A DNA stretch of 64,000 nt from Rhynochetos jubatus (GCA_027574665.1 CM050653.1:44218118-44282117), one strand, 5' to 3'. Numbered from the stretch's first letter, positions 11,125-23,423 are shown. The notes: generated by a model from the letters alone, not told the origin. Program-made: numbers and translations.

Positions 11125-11525
11125 TGGGGACAAGTCGAGGCTGCACCAATGCCGAATACAGGGGGATAATCACCTCATCTGAGGGGCTGGTCATGCTGTG
11201 TCTGACGCACTCCAGGATGTGGTTTGCCCTCCGGGCTGCCAGGACACACTGCTGACTCGTATTGAACTTGCTGCCAACCAGCACCTCCAGATCCCTTTCC
11301 ACAGGGCTGCCCTCCAGCCACTCCTCTCCCAGTTTACACTTGTGCCCAGCGTTACTCCATCCCAAGTGCAGAATCCATAATTTTGAGCTGTTAAATTTCA
11401 TGCCATTGATGATTGCCCAATGCTCCAAACTATCCAGTTGCCTCTGCAAGACTCCCTGTCCCTTGAAGGTGTCATCAGCCCCTCCCATTTTAGTATGGTC
11501 AGTAAAATTACTGAAGGCGCACTAT
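11125..11525 (-). mobile_element. CR1 LINE fragment (ORF2 3' part, old subfamily)
   Basis: The plus strand carries the reverse complement of CR1 ORF2. Landmarks include 'ggctgcaccaatgccgaata', 'ccctccgggctgccaggac', 'ctccagatcccttt', 'ctccagccactcctctccc', 'gcccaatgctccaaac' and 'ctctgcaagactccctgtcc'. The open frame at 11114-11488 on the minus strand encodes CR1-like residues (ERDLEVLVGSKFNTSQQC, AARRANHIL). Both ends are diffuse, no 3' terminal repeat is present and the sequence has drifted considerably, so this is an old internal fragment. Confidence 0.88.
11144..11488 (-). pseudogene. CR1 ORF2 remnant (region after the RT core)
   Basis: The minus-strand frame contains the CR1 ORF2 passages 'ERDLEVLVGSKFNTSQQCV' and 'AARRANHILECVRHSM'. 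These come from the stretch between the reverse transcriptase core and the C-terminus. No catalytic motif is covered and the frame has no native start. It is a dead LINE fragment. Confidence 0.75.
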
Positions 11526-14500
11526 GAGTTTAGTCATGCTTCTGATTGCATACAGCTGAGGAAAGGAAGTGTACTTGTGTCATGGAACTATAAATGTAGT
11601 ACTTGCATTTTTGTAATCACTACTTCTTGATTTTTAAAAAAAATAAATCTGTTTTCATGTGCTAAGCTGATGCAAGACAGGGGGCTTAGTCAGCCATCTC
11701 TTGATTTTGAGTTTTTCAGTAAGGTGTAAGGCCAATTACTTAGAACTGGAAATCCTGAAACTTTAGGGAATCCATATCACCCAGACATTGATATCCTTAC
11801 TGTTTGCTGAAATTGCACAGTCTGAGAACATGCAGCCTAGTATCTGATAATGCAACGGTGTGTTAATTGTATTTGACTACAGATAAATAAAAACCCTGGT
11901 ATTTCTACTTGTTGGATTCTGGAAAAGTGTTCAATGTGACTGGGATAAATCCAGTAATCTTACACAAAGGTTTGTTTTCACAGGCATTTGTCTAGACATC
12001 ACTTGGTGGGGTATGGGGAAGGAAATAAATTTGATATCATCAAGTCCTGGTTGATAAATCTGACTTTTATTTGTACAAAAGAAATTGAGTGCATTCTTGA
12101 AAAATGTCCAGGGAAAAAAAAATCTAATAACACTTGCATTCCTTGTTTCGTTTGGAGATCACTGGAAGACTTTATTTTAAATTGTGTTTTCTTCATAATA
12201 TGTTAAACAAAATGTATTTTTGTATCATGTAATAATCTTCAATTGAAGCAGCTATGGGAATCTGGCATGTTATTTTGACTAAAATTTTTGAAATATCTTT
12301 TGTTTATTCATCTGTATATTTTTTTCATTTCAAATATTTCCTACAGATGGATAATTGAAATAACTATGAATTTTGTACCTGCTATACTCTGTTTAAAACA
12401 GTTTTCAACTGAATTTTAGGGACTTGACTGGCAGTGAGAGTGGGAAAGGGAGGTGGCTTGCTCCATTTGACATAACTGGTTATGCGTTTGTAAAATGAAA
12501 AAATTTAATTGAAAAGCTGAACCAGACCTCCTTCAGAAGCAGGCTCAAACCTATCTACAAGCTTGCGGCTTTCCTTTTAGATGAGCTCAACAATTCCTTT
12601 TGCTACTGACTATTCATTTGCTAATGAACACAATTAACAAATGTTGCTAGGATCATTGTGTTGTAATCACTGTAATTATGATTTTTTTTTTTTTGTACCT
12701 CTGATTTTATTGTAGAAGCTCTAATTGAGGTCCTGAGGAGATTCACCAACATTGATTTACCTGTTCGTTAAAGAAAGACAGCAAAGCAGGCTGTAATGCA
12801 ATTTGTAGCTGCTGTTCAGGAAGGTGCTCTTCTGAAGGTCTTGTGTGTTTAACTGCTGTCACTCTACTCTGCATCCTGAAGAGAGGACAGAGGCATGGTC
12901 CCTCCTAAATCGCCAGTGATCTCTCTGGGAGCATCTGCCAAAATTTTCCATCTTGCAATCTCCTGAACTCTTACAAATTTGAGGGGCAAGCTGACTGGGT
13001 TGGCAACTAAGTCATAAGGGGTAAGATGTCAAAGGATAACAGGTCTTTCCCCAATGCTTTGTAGATTTAGGCAAAATGGTCTTTGTAGCACACAACTGCT
13101 CAAGCTTAATGGCCCTTCATCAAGGTCCTGTGCTCTGTTCTTGCTAGACTGATGGCAGGTGCTCCTCTTCCCCTGGAGAAAAGATTCAACTGAAATTTAG
13201 AGATGGAAGGTGTTTCTTAAATTATTCATAGGTTCAAGAGAGAGAGTCTGACATGACGCTACTCATAGCGAGAGATGCCTGGAGAGGTGTCCCATAACAA
13301 CCTGTAACAGCAAGTGTGATGTGAGCCAAGGCAGCAGTGTCAGAACTCAAAGCCTGCTGAATGGACTGTCCTGGAAACAAGGGCTCCATCCTTCCACTTC
13401 TTCCGATTCACTGACATGTTCCTTTCCCAACCGAGGTAGTTTCTTTTGTGTAACCTTTTCCAAGAACCAGTTTTCTCTTTGACATATGTAACTGACAGAC
13501 CTGCAGAGGTTCAGGCAAGAGATGGGTTTCTGTTGTTTGCACCAAGTAATCTGAGCTAATGTGTCTTCATAAAACACATTAAGCTTGGGTTTTATTGGTT
13601 TCAACTTTGGATTGCTTGTTAAAATCCAAACAACAGGAGTTGAAGGAATTAAAACACAGCCTGTTTGAACCCTGTCTATGCAGTGCTGAACATATGATTC
13701 CAAGAAGAAGCCACATGGGTTACCCTTAAATGTGTATTTCCCATGACAGTCCTCTTCTATTTCAGGTGTTACAGGGTATAAAAGTACATGGTAGTCAATC
13801 CTCACTGAGAATGGCTGCAGGTAACCTGGTATTGGGTGATAGACTCTACCTCTTTTAGTCTGGAAATTCAGATCTGATGCTGGATGTTGTTCTCAAATGA
13901 TGGCATCATTTTGTCATATGAGCCATTAGACATGCTAATACAGATGGAATTACAATGAATTATTTTTAACTTGCATGCTGACAAATCTTTACATAAATCT
14001 TTGAGTGGGAGGATTTTTTTTCCCTAAATTTACCATCTTATAGTGAGCAGAAATCTCTCCTAGCTTGTTCTTCAGACAGAGTCTGTGCTTTACATAACCC
14101 CAAACTTAGCCATTTAGTGGGTGCTGGTTTATTAGCAAACAAAGCAAAATATCTCAGATCTTCCTTTGGCTACAGCTGGGATTCCTCCACTGGCACTCCT
14201 ACGCTTCTGATAGGAACACAACTAATGTTTGAAACACATGCAGTAACTGAAGCTGCCCAAGAGAACTCTTTAACATTTTCCAGTTACAATTTTTTTTCAC
14301 AAGAAAACGTCTGAAGCTTTCTAGTGCAAATGTATGCATATATTTTCAGGGAGGGGAAGGGAGAATTCTTTTGTTTTTAGAAGCACTGGGTCCTTTGAAT
14401 ACTCTTTCATTTTCTGGGCAATGCATCTCAGTCATCTAAATGGACTTGCCTACCCCATCGGAGGGTGTAAGCTTGTTTTGTGTTAATGACCAATAAGATC

Positions 14501-16781
14501 AAGGACAATAAAGACACTACAGTGACGATCTCTAGAGAACAAGTTTATTGATTTTTCTGTTTGCTTAACCCCTAAAAAAATGGTTATTGTGATAGACAGT
14601 TTTTACATATGTATTGTTTTCTACCTGAGCTCAAATACCATGAAGTAAACTCTTCCCAGGGAAGCAGATACTAAGCTTTAAGGAGAGAAAAACAAAAAAA
14701 ACCACTGAGATTCAAAAGATTTTACTTTCAAAATATGTTGCAGAAATGGTTTATTAGTGTTACCCTTTAATGGTAACCCTTTTTATGTTACGTTGCGATC
14801 ATAATTACATTTGAGATGTTTGATAGCATAAAATATTTGAATAAAGAAATATAGGAATGGAAGATGAGGTCAATGGTGTATGTATCCTGCCTTAATGGGC
14901 CTGACTTCTAGTGGATTGGTGACCTGCCAGTTCTTTATGTTTAAGGAGAACATATGAGAACAGGCAGGCATAAAGAGAGGCTTTTCCCACTCCATCAATT
15001 GCTTTCAATCTGTGGCTTAGGGACATTGAGTCAAAGATTGTATCCACATCTTCACATTTAATAATTCTTGTAGGAATTTCTAACATGAAGCTGCCTAAAG
15101 GGAAAGCTGCCCTAAAGCTAACCTGTAGGCAAACAGCAGATAGCAACAGACTTAGCTTTTTTTTTTTTTTTTAAAAAAAGCATGATATACTGTTTTGTTA
15201 CTGGATGCTTTCTGCAGCAAGAGCAGGATTGACATTTCCTTCAAAAAGGAGTTACAAGACAGCAACATCCAGACCATGAAAAATGACCAGTCTGAGATTG
15301 AGAGATGATAGGGTTTTTCTCAGATAGCCTCGTATTACTTGCAGGATGGTTCTTCCAGCTTAGTGCAAGGGAATTGGTGCTCTCATACCAGAGAATTGGT
15401 GTGAAAATACTGCTTATTGACTTTCTAGGGTATGGATCAACTCTCCCTCTCTGACTCATGTCCGTGGCAGACTCTAAGCCTGTTCATAATTTTGTCCCTC
15501 TAGATTTTCTCTTATGTACATTTTATTGAAGTAGCACTTCTTGAGGTAAATACTGTGTGTTTAATAGGCTTAGTATTCCCAAACAATTTTATTGACAAAA
15601 ATAGCACTCAGGCAATCTTACAAGAACTCTGTAATGCAATTGTGTGTATTTGCACATTTATCCTCAGATGTAGGGTGATGGCTCTGTTAAAGGCTTTTCT
15701 GGGAAGTGTGGTCAAATTCCTTTTGTCTAATTCAAAGTCCTTCCCACTAATGGCCATTAATTTAAAATGCATTAAAAACATCCAGTTTCAAAAAGAAAAT
15801 GAAGTAAATTTCTAGCAAGAGGAATTTGTCACTTAGACCCATGAAAACTTATTAGGATTTAATTTGTTGAGAATGCTCAGCCCTGTTTCTTAAACTCAGG
15901 CTTTTATCTAGGGATTGGCAAGAATGCCCAAAAATGGACTTCCTAGATGAGATTTCTTTGTAAACTCCAAGCAAGAGAGAGAAAATCTAGTTTGTGAAAT
16001 GCTGAAACTGCATTACTACCTTTTCTGGACAAATCAAAACCCACCAGTAAAACAAATGCAGATGATAAAAAGTTTGTGTAACTAACCTGCTTGTTAATCA
16101 AGGGATAATTGATCTGGTAGAAAAATTAGCAAGCCAGACCCCTGGGAAAACAGCATGAAATATCACTACCATGCTGCAGAATGCATGTGCAGCACATAGA
16201 AGTAATTTAAGTAGGATATCAGAGTGTGGCTTCTCTCCTTCAACTCTTCCCGGCCAGTGTGGCCCTGCCAAATGCTATTTTCGTGTACTTGTTTTCCAGC
16301 CTGTGAAGCTTTTAAGACTAGATGTTCCAGGTGGTGAATTAGACACAGAAATCCATCTTTGTGGCTGTTCAGTGTACCTCCTCCATTCCATCTCAGAGGG
16401 ACAACTCTATGTCCTGCGCTCCTGCCCTGTTCCACCCCTGCTGTATGCAATTACCTGAATGCTGCTGAGATCTGCTACCTTCGGCCATGTTCACCCTAGC
16501 ATGGCATCTGGTGATGGCAAGAGGCATTGTTGTTCCTCTGTCCTCCTATAACCAAGAACCACGTTTAATAAGCAGGAGGTAGGAAAACACTGTCGCCTCA
16601 CTACTTTTGAAAGGGCTGCTGATTTGAGCAAGGAGGATTTGATGCTTGCTGCAAAAAGTAATTATGAGTAACAAGCACAGACCTGGTGCTGCCTAATGTG
16701 CTGTAGCTAAAACTAATTTTTTCCCTTTCTAAGCTGTATGTTTTTGTATTGATCTTTCAGGACAATTTCATACTGTTGTAT
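11526..16781. other. Unique non-coding sequence
   Basis: No gene recognised. A 152-codon minus-strand frame at 13347-13805 has no known motif. Homopolymers are T13 at 12682-12694 and T16 at 15157-15172. A segment rich in ATTA/TAAT motifs (about 12600-12700) looks enhancer-like but is not proven. Confidence 0.55.
15157..15172 (+). repeat. Poly-T run (16 T) followed by 7 A
   Basis: T16 directly followed by A7 (15173-15179), a self-complementary T/A block. No retroposed gene was seen next to it. Confidence 0.85.
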
Positions 16782-16812
16782 TTTACAAACATTTCACTGA
16801 AATGTTTGTAAA
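16782..16812. repeat. Nearly perfect 31-bp palindrome (15-bp arms, 1-nt centre)
   Basis: Left arm TTTACAAACATTTCA (16782-16796), centre C, right arm TGAAATGTTTGTAAA (16798-16812). The arms are exactly complementary over all 15 positions and pairing stops at both outer edges. A further 'atgtttgtaat' lies just downstream at about 16828-16838. Confidence 0.95.
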
Positions 16813-18424
16813 TGTACTCAATTTTTATGTTTGTAATGTTTTGTCTAAACCATTCATGTAACTTTAATTCTTGAGATAAGGTCAACAAGTTAAAACTTCT
16901 AGACACTACAGGCCACTTTTCCCCTTCTCCCATCATCAGCATTTCTCCCATCCCTCTGCTTGTGTAAATATATGTTTCAGTGATACCAAAAGGGGAAGCT
17001 TAACTTGGTAGTGGATTTCTTCCTTTTTGGTTTCCATCCAGTAACGCTCCTTACACAGGGTCTCTTTCTCTGAGCTTCTGCTAGGCTATCAGCTGTTTAG
17101 TCATGAGCAATTTTGTAAACTTTCTGCACTGGAGATAGTGCCCAATGCAGTCTTTCAGGTCAAGTGATTTATCTATTTCACCAGCATCCTTATCAATCAG
17201 AGGTTTATCTTCTTTCAGTGTTGGCTTTGGAGCCAGATACTCAATACAGACAATGAATAGCTCTTCTCGGGTTCTTGTACGGAAAGTCTCACTTTCCCTG
17301 CAATCTGATTAAAAACCTCCTTCTGAGAGTATGAATCTTAAACATCAGAAAGTGATGATAAGGATATCAATAAGTTTAGGGAAATCTGGTAAAAAGTCGA
17401 ATGAAAATATTTAATTATTAAACTTGTAGTGCGCTTAAGTGCTTTGACTTAAAACTTCCACTTGCTTTTGACACTTTTTAAGGCAAATTTATGAGAAAAT
17501 GGAAATAGGGTTGCAGAATTTACTAGGAAGCTATTGTATTTAAACCCAAAAAAGTTCTCAATTATGGCCAAGGGATGTGAAATTTAACTTTCACCTGAAC
17601 TGAGGAGGGTCTTAATACATTGTTTTTAAAACCCTAATATGTTGGAACAAGTAGCTTACTGAAATTCTACGTGTAATAATAAACAGAATATGCTGAGGAT
17701 AGACAGCTTGAGAGAATTTGATGTGAGAATCTGATTAGATCAAACTTTTTGGATAAACTCTAAGGGCTATTCTGAAAGAATAGCTACCCATACTTACCAA
17801 AATTCAGCAGCTACATGCGAGTCTTGTGCCTACATTGGTAATGGAAATGCATGGACAAACTAGAGAAATAAAACCCAAAATGCACCAATCAAAGTGGAAT
17901 TTATTAACCATTCGAAAGTAGGTCCTTCAACCTGGATAACCTGAGAAGGCAGTTTGTTAGATTATCTGCTCTACATCAGGATTTTGTTTGCGTCTCACTG
18001 TATGTCTTAAAAAGGTCTTGTATCTCAGGAGGCGGGTGATTTAGCTGCTTCAGTATGGCAGTATGCTTCTCTAAAGAGAAACAGTTAGCCCTTAAAATGG
18101 GATATTCCTGCATGATGCAAACTGTTACTCCACCTGCATGGTTGTATAATTTGGTCCTTTGAAATATCAGAACATTAGTAATCATATATGTCACACTACC
18201 TTTGTCATTAAAGTTCTTTGCTCAGTCTTCTTTTGAACAGCCCATGGCTTGCTTATTTTTATTGGTTTTGCTACTGCACGTGATACTATGTGATCCTTGG
18301 AGGGCCTTCTGGAGGCTTTAGGTGCCAGGTTAAGACATGCCTGAGGGATCCCTCTGAACCTGGCTACCGCTATCTCCATGTAGCAAGTGTCATCCATATA
18401 AAGTAATTGCCCTGGGATTAACTG
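16813..18424. other. Unique non-coding sequence with one coding-looking open frame
   Basis: Holds a minus-strand open frame at 17081-17297 with a protein-like composition (see findings). Otherwise nothing recognisable. Pyrimidine-rich stretches on the plus strand explain the many K/E/D codons on the other strand. Confidence 0.5.
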
Positions 18425-18775
18425 ACCACTCAGACATTGTGGTCAACTGCTTGATGTCTGAGTAGCATTCCTCAGGGATTGGGATTAGGACTGGTGCTGT
18501 TTTAACATTTTTGTCAGTCACATGGATGATGGGATTGAGTGGACCCTCAACAAGTTTGCTGATGACACCAATCTATGTGGTGCAGTTGACACACTGGAGT
18601 GAAGGGATGCTATCTAGAGGGACCTGGACAGGCTGGAGGGTTGGGCCTCTGTCAACCTTATGAAGTTTAACAAGGCCAAATGAAAGGTCCTGCACCTGAA
18701 TCAGGGCAATCCCAAGCACAAGGACAGGCTGGATGGAGAATGGATTGAGAGCAGCCCTGAGGAGCAGCATTGTGC
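18425..18775 (+). mobile_element. CR1 LINE fragment (RT core to middle of ORF2)
   Basis: Plus-strand text matches CR1 ORF2: 'tggatgatgggattgagtgg', 'accctcaacaagtttgctga', 'gagggacctggacaggctgg', 'gaagtttaacaaggcca' and 'aaaggtcctgcacctg'. The 3' end of CR1 is missing and the fragment ends after 'gagcagccctgaggagcag'. It covers a region of the element that is also present in the 21837-23020 copy, so the two are separate insertions. The first 40 bp or so are too diverged to place the left end exactly. Confidence 0.87.
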
Positions 18776-21700
18776 TGCAACTATTTTCTTGTGTTGCTGC
18801 ATGTTGATGTGATATAGGTCAGTAGCTTAAGTAACCCAGAATTTAATATTCCTTTCTGGACTTCCTCACTACAGACTTTCCCAAGAACAGCAAGTGAAAA
18901 AACAGCATCTCAAACAATATTTTGATTTGGAAAGGAAGAGTAAGACTTCGAGGAGTCCCATAGCAAGTTTGCATTTCATACTAATTTTATGTGAAATTGG
19001 AACTTCCTATAGGAAGTCCTGAGATAACAGACATTTGGAAAGAACATATATGACTAACAGGTGGGTCAGAAATGTTCCCTTTATTAATTCTGAAAATAGA
19101 AGTAGTCTCTCCAGAGCTAGAAACATAGGTTGGAAATATTAGTACAAATTTCAGCTGACTTCTTTTTGTAGTTGGTCAGACCATGTGATAAGTAGCTCAT
19201 TTCTCTAGTTGCTAGTGATTTTGAGGGTTTTATGCCAAGACCTTATTTTTGCAGCATTTTACATCCTTGGCTCAGGCAAATAATTGCAGATTAATTTTAC
19301 ATATTAAGAAATGACTAATACTCTAAGGGAACACTCGTAAGTAAAGGAGAAAAGATGCTCTATAATGTAAAAAGCTGTTATTGCCTTTGCTGTTTTGATG
19401 CAGGAGCAGTCACACTATTACCTTCTTTATAGTTATTAATGCCCTTAAAATGGATTTTATCCTTCTTGCCAGCTTCCTTTCTGAATTTAATAGAGACTTT
19501 AATGAAATTGTCATGGTAAAACAACTTGCCATAAGGTCAAGAAAGCCAAAAATTAAACCGGGAGTGAAAGGCATCTAAATGTCCTTTTCTTTTTCGTTTA
19601 TGATGATAGCACTTCAGACTGGAAAATGTGCTAGAAGATGATTGCCAAAGACTGGGTAGGGAGGATGAGGGGGGTAAAGATAACAGAACACAGCATAATA
19701 TGTTGAGAAACTACTGCCTATTTTGCTAGAATCTGGGAAACTTTCATTCAATTGCTTGACAGTTATAAATGTGCTGCTTTCAGAATGTCTTATACAAAAC
19801 CTTTTTATTGACGCTTAATGTGTTTGGGTTTGGTGTGGTTTTTTTATTGCAAACCCTTAATCCATGGTTGTCTTCCATTGCTGCAAGAGCATCTTCTGAG
19901 GCTGAAATGCTAAATAGTAAAACTAGTAGGGCACCAGAGCAACTCAAAAAAACTTCAGACTCTGCAGGTCAGACATAAGTACTTTGACTGCCTAACATTT
20001 TTGTTCATTTGAATTATCAACAGAAACAGTATAACTGTTTTTTAAAAAAAGAAGAAAGTCACATAGCAACTACTGAGTTCTTGTATGTTGAAAATGTCAA
20101 TGAAAATTTGAGAAAAACCTAAGTTTTTTCCTATAGTAGACTTTGATTTGAAAACAGAATTTTGAAGACTAACGAACGCACAGCAATGGCACTAAACGTA
20201 GCCACCTAGCTCAGTCACAAGTTGCTCTGCTCTGCAGAAGCATCCCAATTTGGTTTGTTTGCTGGGGGCAGCATGGCAGAGTTCATCTCTTGACATTCTC
20301 TGAGCCTTTCCAGGATACTTTAATCTGTTAAGGCCTTGTCCATGTGCTCAGTGGGAGTTGGGGTCATGCAGTACTCAAGTACTGGGGCTCTGGTTGCAGG
20401 AGTAAACACAGTGTGTAAAACATGTACTGCCACGATAAAGTGGCTGTGTTTTCTTAGGCAGAATTAAGATTGAGAAAAATGTGTACCTGTTACATTAGTC
20501 AGCAACTGTCTGTTTTCCTAAGAAGTGGTTACAGGAGTGATGGGCTGAGTGAGGGCAAGACAGTGGTATAGGCCTCAGCATCTGGGAAAATAAATAATGT
20601 TCTTTTGTCTACCTCTCTTGTGTTAGCATGAGTGTAGAAGATGAGCAGGTATGTGGAAGATGTGCTTCAAGCTGAGAATTGTTCTGTGTTGCTTGTGTAG
20701 ACTATCTAGTCAAAATGAAAGTGGATTAGTCTTCCTCATCATACGACTTCTTTTGCTGGGCCTCAAGGGGATTAGACTGGGGGCATGTGCTCATAAACAG
20801 TTTGTCTTAGACTGGAATTCTGAGTCATTTGGAAAGACCATGTTTTCCCTGATGTTGGCCACTGCTGTGATTCAGCAGCATGTTAAAATACCTGATCTCA
20901 AAATCCAAGTTTCGGGGGTTACAGAAAGTACATGGGCATATGCCTTGCTGTGCAGATGTGTGACAACATCTTGGGAATACCCAGTGTGTAACCTGCGAAG
21001 CACTGCAAGTGGTCAGGAAGGAAGAGAAAGCAGATGGAGAAGCTGTGAGCTAGCAGTGAAATTGCTGTTCTGCAGCACTGGATGTGCAGCAATGGATGTA
21101 CAGTCTATTCCTCTGCACTACAACTCTACTTTTGGAACCATCTGAGAAACTCAGACCTTACAAAGAAACCTCATACAGGTCACTCTGTTGTTTTAGAGCA
21201 TCTGTAAGATCAAAATACACAAATGAAATTACATGACCTCTTCCTGGTCCATAAATATACTGTGATATCTGTTCTAGGGATTAGGTGTGAAGGTAAACTG
21301 GGCCATAGTAAACATAGCATACGTATCTTCCAGATAGTGTTAGGATAGTAGATGTGTGTAAATAGCTTGATTATTAAACAGAATTTATTAGTCTTCTCTA
21401 TGTTAATTTAAAAAGGGCTTACATACTTTGCTACATGGAATCTTAGCGGTATTGAACATTTCTCCAGTTGCTAATGCTATGCTTGTTTAAAAAAACAACA
21501 AACCAATGAACACACGGACAGACATCCCTGCAGTTCAAGCTATTGTACAGACAGTTTCTTTGCTAGACATAAGCGTCACTGGAATCTCTGCATAACTGAA
21601 AACTGTTAGTTAAGAATTACAGTCCTTGCACAATAGCACAATTTAGAAAATAAGATTCTAAGTGCTGGTTACTTGGTCATTGAAACAGTAGGGGCAAGGA

Positions 21701-21836
21701 TATATTAGGAGGGTCTTAGGATTGAGTGATGGGAAGGAGCGCTAACTTACCTCTCCTTCTGAATAAATGGTCTTGACAGTATCCTGTCAGCCAAGTTTGG
21801 GTGGGAATCATAAGTAGATCTTCATCTAAATCTAAC
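18776..21836. other. Unique non-coding sequence between two CR1 copies
   Basis: A perfect 16-bp palindrome ACTTCCTATAGGAAGT lies at 19002-19017. A 164-codon plus-strand frame at 20651-21145 is unrecognised and was judged a chance ORF. No repeat family identified. Confidence 0.55.
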
Positions 21837-21839
21837 TGA

Positions 21840-22163
21840 GTGGCCTTCTGTGATGGAGTGACTAAATCAGACAACATCTGTAGCTCTTTCCCTGTCCACT
21901 ATCTGAAATTCTGTAAAGCCTTTGACATGGTCCCCCACAGCATCCTTCTCTCTAGATTAGAGAGAGATGGACTTGATGGATGGACTGTTCAGTGGATGAG
22001 GAATTGGTTGGATGGCTGCATTCAGAGAGTAGTGATCAATGGCTCAGTGACAAGTGGTGTCCCTCAGACGTCTATATTGATATTAGTACTGTTAAATATC
22101 TTCACCAGTGACATAGTGGGATCAAGTGTACCCTCAGCAAGTATGCAGATGACAACAACCTGA
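21840..22163 (+). pseudogene. CR1 reverse transcriptase remnant
   Basis: The frame contains the RT passage CKAFDMVPHSILLSRLERDG and, further on, DGWTVQWMRNWLDG. The first catalytic Asp of RT motif A, expected before F-x-KAFD, reads Lys (YLKFCKAFD). The motif C box Y-A-D-D is still readable at 22142-22153, but in a different frame, so a frameshift separates the two. This copy cannot encode an active enzyme. Confidence 0.85.
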
Positions 22164-22569
22164 GTGGTGCAGTTGACATGCCTGAGGATGGGATATCATC
22201 CAGAGGGACCTGATGACAAGCCTGAGGAGCAGGCCCATGTGAACCTCATGAGGTTCAATAAGGCCTAGTGTAAGGTTCTGCGCTTGGGGTGGGGCAATCC
22301 CTGGTTTTAATACAGGCTGGGGGATGAAAGGATTGAGAACTGTCCTGAAGAGAAGGACTTGGGGGTACTGATGGATGAAAAACTGAACATGAGCTGGCAA
22401 TGTGCGCTGGCAGCCCAGAAAGACGGCTGTATCCGGGGAAGCGTGGCCAGCAGGTCAAGAGAAGGGATTCTCCCCTTCTACTCTCGTGAGACCCCACCTG
22501 GAATACTGCGTCCAGCTCTGGGGCCCTCAACATGAGAAGAATATTGACTGGTTGGAGTGAGTCCAGAGG

Positions 22570-22932
22570 ATGGTCACAAAGATGCTCAGAGGGCTGGAGC
22601 ACCTCTGCTATGGGGACAGGCTGAGAGAGTTGGGCTTGTTCAGCCTGGAGAAGAGAAGGCCCCGGGGAGACCTTATTACAGCCTTCCAGTACCTGAAGGG
22701 GCTGACAAGAAAGCCGGGTGGGGTGGATCTTTTTCCAAGTGCCTGTAGTGACAGGACAAGAGGCAATGGGTTAAAAGTAAAAGAGGATAGATTTAGACTA
22801 GATATAAGGAAGACATTTTTTACAATGAGGGTGGTGAGGCACTGGAACAGGTTGCCCAGGGAGGTGGTAGATGCCCCATCCCTGGATGTCTTCAAGGTCA
22901 GGTTGGATGAGGCTCTGGGCAACCTGATCTAG
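22570..22932 (+). pseudogene. CR1 ORF2 C-terminal remnant with its stop codon
   Basis: The open frame covers the well-known CR1 C-terminus: [39 protein letters not shown] and a final LGNLI followed by TAG at 22930-22932, about 90 bp before the end of the element. It is in a different frame from the RT remnant upstream. The ATG at 22570 is incidental. Confidence 0.88.
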
Positions 22933-23020
22933 TTGAAGGTATATGTTCTCATTACAGTGGGGTTGGACTAGATGACCTTTAAAGGTCCCTTCCAACTCCA
23001 AATTATATGATTCTAAATGA

Positions 23021-23362
23021 ACTAGTAAATGGAAATCCTAACAGTCTGATGTGTAATACCTTGTTTCAGTAGTATGTAAATAGACAGAGTATAGGTGTGG
23101 GCATGAGTCACTGCTGAGCCAAAAGATGGAACTGTCACTTTAAAAAGTGCACTTCTGCTGTGAAAGGGGAAAAACTCTTCACAGTTTGATACAAAATTTG
23201 TACAGCTGCAGAGTAGACTAACTTGCTGTCATATTCTCTTATTGCTTGGAGGGAAAATTTACAATAAGAATCTTGCTTTCAGAAAAATTCTCCTCTTCAA
23301 AGAAAGGATCTCTAAGTGCAAATGAAGACAGGAAAGGAAGGAGGTGTGATTATAACCTGACG
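23021..23362. other. Unique non-coding sequence
   Basis: Short spacer between the CR1 3' end and an A/C tract. Nothing recognised. Confidence 0.55.
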
Positions 23363-23423
23363 TAAAAAAACAAAACAAAAAAACCCAAACAACAAAAAAC
23401 AACCCCCACACAAAAAATCCACC
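23363..23423 (+). repeat. A/C-only low-complexity tract
   Basis: About 60 bp of A and C only (AAACAAAAC, AAAAACCC, CAACCCCCACAC). Same character as the tracts at 5163 and 54428. Confidence 0.8.

Larger units (their letters stand above)
21837..23020 (+). mobile_element. CR1 LINE, 5'-truncated copy with intact 3' end, about 1.18 kb
   Basis: The longest transposon here. It runs from the reverse transcriptase core ('cttctgtgatggagtgac', 'aaagcctttgacatggtccc') through ORF2 to the conserved tail ('ggttggactagatgaccttt', 'aaaggtcccttccaactcc'). It ends in diverged copies of the short CR1 terminal repeat (attatatga, ttctaaatga). The 5' end is abrupt, as expected of truncated CR1. No obvious target-site duplication is visible. 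Frameshifts break ORF2, so it is dead. Confidence 0.95.

Noticed and set aside
13347-13805. 152-codon minus-strand frame
   Set aside because: Length is within what chance gives in 64 kb of this composition, and no motif was recognised.
20651-21145. 164-codon plus-strand frame
   Set aside because: Low-complexity hydrophobic start and no known domain. Consistent with a chance ORF.
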